Below, piece after piece: positions 60,438-64,000 of a DNA stretch of 64,000 nt (the first letter of the stretch is position 1; each line of letters begins with the position of its first letter). This DNA comes from Sphaerolaimus hirsutus. Lineage: Eukaryota > Nematoda > Chromadorea > Monhysterida > Sphaerolaimidae. The notes below the pieces were generated by a model, which was given only the letters and a program-made list of their open reading frames with translations, searched no databases and was not told the DNA's origin. The stretch covers positions 15,752,529 through 15,816,528 of the forward strand of contig OZ038451.1 in assembly GCA_964036195.1 (NCBI GenBank), read 5' to 3'. The position numbers were made by a program, and so were the translations under genes.

Positions 60438-62285
60438 GTGAGTGTGGAAATACTTGAATACTGACTTGAAAATAGCTGTTTGTTTTGTGCGCACTGAAAT
60501 TTTACAGTTGGCTACTTATTGAAATTAGTGAATCTTAAAAAGCATAAAATTATTCAACACCGTATTTCATTCGGTTCTCCCATCCCCGAACAGGACACAA
60601 AAACCCCTCGCTTGAATACTTGCCCCCTGTGCCCGGTGGAAGTTGTTTGATAGAATTTAGTGCTGACATTTTAGAAGTAAAAGGTGGACACTCAAAGTGA
60701 TGTACTTGAATTGAATCATTATGAAACTGTTGAGAAGCTAAATAAGTACTCTTAAAATACTTGCAACCAAGTATACAGAGCATTTATTTACTATTTATGT
60801 TTTCCAGGAAGTTAGCATCTATATTTGACAATTATCATCAATAATAATAATTCACTTGAACCGACCGAAAAATATAGAAAAACGCCCTACGCATAATTTC
60901 CGGGCCGTATTTACGGTAGGCTAACTGTGCCTTGCCTTCTCTGAATTTAATCCGTGTTTATGCTAATGTGCTGGCAAGTTTGTCAGACGAAAGAAAGCTT
61001 TAAATACGCAGAGAGGTGATTTTGCGCAAGTACAGGGAGGCACATGGAAATGTTGAGATAATTCTTGAATGGCAATTGAATAACTGCTGAAGAAATAGTA
61101 TTTTTGTGAAAAATTGTTTGTACGGTGTTTGATAATTTTCTGTGCCTGCACACGATCACAGTTTGTGTTGCCGAACAATTCCTCCATTTACCCAAAAATT
61201 TCACTTCACTTTTTCAAGCATTTATTCAAAAGCCATGTCTATTCACATTTTTTCTGACTAAATTTTTACATGCACAATCTTTACTCCGTCTTAAAATTGT
61301 AGCTTGAAAATATTTTAGGGATGCACTTGTTAACTGAAACTGTTAACTGATATCTGTTAACTCAAAGATATAACAGCCACAGAGCAAAAAACTCTCACTC
61401 ATACTTGTTCAATAGGTAAAGTTGTCAAACCTTATTGTAAGATTTAAATTTACATCAAAAAATACTTGTCAGTTCCAACAATCGTGGTCACACTGGTGAC
61501 GTCAGAAGAGTCAAGATCTGTCAAGAAGTGCTGGCGACTGTTGTACCAGTCACTAAAGTTGACTTTTTCATCAGTTTTGAGAAAACTTTTAAAAATTTAC
61601 CTAGATAATTTGATGGCTTTCTAGGTTTTGAGGCATTGAGATGACAGTAACGATCAGCGATATGAATTACACATTCTTTCTGAATAGAAATCTGATCATT
61701 ATAAAGTCTTGATGAACTACTTTATTTAGGCAGTGTGTTCAAGCCAATTCTTAATAATCAACTATGTGAAAATTCTGACAAAATTACAACCCCCCTCTGA
61801 TGGTCCCCCTCGATCGAGGGCCCTTCAAATTGTGGTATTGAAATAAAAAAACAGCTGAGGTTCTTGTGAATAAATATTTGTAGTTTATGCTACCTTAAAT
61901 TTAAGTAAGGGAAGCCCTGTCAGAATCTCAATTATGCCCCTTAAAATACGTCCACAGCATAATCAAAAACATCAAAATTATTTCAATATTTATTATTCAA
62001 TCACATTATCTGTGGCTTTTTTCACATCAAAATGCCTCAAAATGCTATCACAATACCCAGTGAACCTAAAATGGAACAGCTTCGCAGTACGCACAGCTTC
62101 ACCTTCTGAAGCATCGAGTTATCATCACTCCATGGGCCGTTTTGTGCGGGTCGCGCATGCCAGGCTCGCACCATATCAAGTTTACTATCCCACGTGCACT
62201 TAGTGAGGCCTGACCGACGCGCCCACTGATATGTGCTCACCCGGCCGGACCTATACTTACCTATGTTTATGTAGTTATAATGCAT
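60438..62285. other. Gene-free stretch
   Basis: AT-rich; no exon-like frame. Minor direct words (CTGTTAACTGA near 61330). Nothing else recognised. Confidence 0.35.
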
Positions 62286-62841
62286 AGTTGTTAAAACGTA
62301 TTTACGTTTACTCGATACATACTTATACTCGCGTACTGCGTGAATAGTTAACGTGCCTCCCGAAAAAAAGACCGATACTTACATACTCGCGTACTTTTGA
62401 AAGTACGCGAGTACAGAAAACGTATTTTAAGGGGACAGAAAATGTCATTTTGCCAGACAGAGCGACAAACGTAGGACAATTTCCTAAGAAATACTCATCA
62501 GAAATTCCAGAACTTTCCTAAGAAGAACACACATCTTTGGTATATGTCAGAGTAAAAATTTTAAAAAAACAACAATTTTTATGTTATTTTGTGAGAAAAA
62601 TACCCACTTTTGCGTTTTCTGTAAGAAAAAATGACTATTTTTACGTTTTCGCTGAAAAAATACTCATTTTTACGTTTTTTTTGGGAAAAAGTATTGTACT
62701 CACCTATGTAAAAGTACTCACCATTTAACGCAGTGTAAAAGTAAAAATAAAATACTTAACGTTTTCTGTACTAATGTGTGAGTAAAAAAACACTTAACGT
62801 TTACGTTTACTTTTAAGAAGTTCAGTACTTTTAACAACTCT
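62286..62841. mobile_element. AGTTGTTAAAA-family element
   Basis: AGTTGTTAAAACGTATTTAC to TCAGTACTTTTAACAACTC. TTTTACGTTTTC and ACTCGCGTAC motif units fill the interior. Confidence 0.8.
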
Positions 62842-63844
62842 GGTATAATGCGCACGTGTTCAAGAATGTGCATTATTCTTCTGGTTTGGATGATGTATAG
62901 TTCTATGTATGGTGGAGGATTTTTTGGTGCATATTTCTATGCATATTCCTACATATAATATCCATATTTGTTTTGTTATTGTAGATATACATACATATAA
63001 ATAAATCCGAGCGTTTTTTATGATCGCTGAGTCATGGGCCCACAGTGATTGCATGACCAGTAATGGAAATGCAATGGGTGTAACTCAATATATCTAGGTA
63101 GGTAAAATTTTGCTGTACACCGTCTTGTAGCTTGGTGATTTTGATCAGCGATGTTTTCTTATCAAAATGTTGAAAATATCGCTTTTTGGGCATCCCATTA
63201 AAAATTTGCTACCAATCAGAACTCTACAAGTGATCTGAAAATGCAGTCCAAATCGTGCAAGATTTAAAACCTATTCAAAAGCATATGTACTTAGCATTTA
63301 GTCAACACACGTAAACAACAATGGCCGAAAACATATCACCATTCTGCTTCAAGTTCCCCATGTAGGTTAGAGACTAGGTTACCAATTGTACACATCCATT
63401 CTACACGATTCCCACCGGGACCGCAAATGCAATGTGTAAGCTTTCAGATGAGCAAGGCCAATGTGAGTTGAATGTTTTGGATCTTGTTTATCTGTCTGTG
63501 CCGCGCCACCGCCACTTTCTTGGAGTTGTGATAGTTTTTATCTACTTGACGTGTGCATGGACACTTTCGATTTGAAGTGTTCTTATGTGGACTGATAAGG
63601 GTCGACTCACATACATCGGTAAAATCGATTCACAGACGTCTTCTTGTGAAAATATCCTGTTTGGTGTCGATGACAATTTTGGTCATATCCTAAACAGGTA
63701 GCGACAAGTCTTTGATTTAGGTACAAGTATTAGGTTACTTTAATTCCTTGAATAAATCCGCTGCTGTTTTGTTTTTGTTACGTTTTTGCACCGCTGCGCG
63801 AAAAGCATCAGCACTGGTGCTATCGCGGTGTCCTTGCATTTTTA
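62842..63844. other. Gene-free stretch
   Basis: No convincing exon. A five-codon ATG...GTGAGT segment at 63449 was seen and rejected. Confidence 0.35.
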
Positions 63845-64000
63845 CCGTATTTCCTCGAAATACCCCCAGGGGGTTTATTTTTTCAGAGTGGAAAGTTTGA
63901 GGGGGTATTTCGAGGGGGGGTTATTATTTCATCAAAAATTTTCACGAAATTCATAGTAAAGAGTACGCTTTTATAGACTCAAACCCGGTAATCAACGTGT
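63845..64000. mobile_element. CCGTATTT-family element, cut by window end
   Basis: CCGTATTTCCTCGAAATACC after TA; GGGTATTTCGAGGGGGGG inside. Continues beyond the window. Confidence 0.65.

Noticed and set aside
63449..63463. Five-codon ATG segment between TTTCAG and GTGAGT
   Set aside because: Too short to distinguish from chance, with no neighbouring exon.

Overview
This window looks like part of an animal, probably invertebrate, nuclear genome. Its genes are split by GT-AG introns. It carries a KMT5A (PR-Set7/SET8)-type SET domain, a family best known from metazoans. Most of the rest is short, non-autonomous terminal-inverted-repeat (TIR) DNA elements. I see no rRNA, tRNA, CRISPR array or prokaryotic operon. 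The species cannot be fixed from the sequence.

Layout. 1-4.8 kb: repeats, plus one candidate minus-strand first exon. 4.87-6.65 kb: a small two-exon Cys/His zinc-finger gene behind a TATA box; its intron is filled with nested repeats. 6.66-10.4 kb: repeats and gene-free DNA. 10.65-13.38 kb: three exons encoding an apparently complete KMT5A-like SET domain. 14.2-15.5 kb: an acidic Ser/Asp-rich coding segment present in two partial copies. 15.74-32.99 kb: 21 exons, nearly all phase 0, encoding a BED zinc finger, a full hAT-type transposase core (D, D, E and CxxH visible, plus the C-terminal dimerisation motif) and a long charged tail ending in a stop. This is the core gene of the window, about 1,390 codons from the first BED exon. 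The SET exons, acidic segment and BED-hAT exons share one strand. They may form a single SET-BED-hAT transcript or two neighbouring genes. 33-47 kb: gene-poor and repeat-dense, with GGGATC elements, a roughly 0.9-kb tandem array, a 39-bp minisatellite and a GCGC-rich island. 47.4-53.8 kb: a tentative multi-exon gene with Cys-bearing exons. 59.74-60.44 kb: a two-exon fragment of another unidentified gene.

Two observations stand out. First, two separate coding regions (28.08-28.27 kb and 59.91-60.31 kb) are interrupted by copies of one TIR element. Its ends supply both splice sites, and both would splice in frame in phase 1, which is the behaviour of introner-like (intron-creating) elements. 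Second, at least nine TIR families share one architecture: short matching termini around an interior built from degenerate tandem copies of one short family-specific motif. They nest in one another and fill the introns of the hAT-derived gene.

How the parts could work together (inference): a host-retained hAT/BED protein, possibly linked to a histone H4K20-type methyltransferase domain, sits among arrays of short-motif DNA elements that could serve as binding sites. This is a hypothesis, not something the sequence proves.
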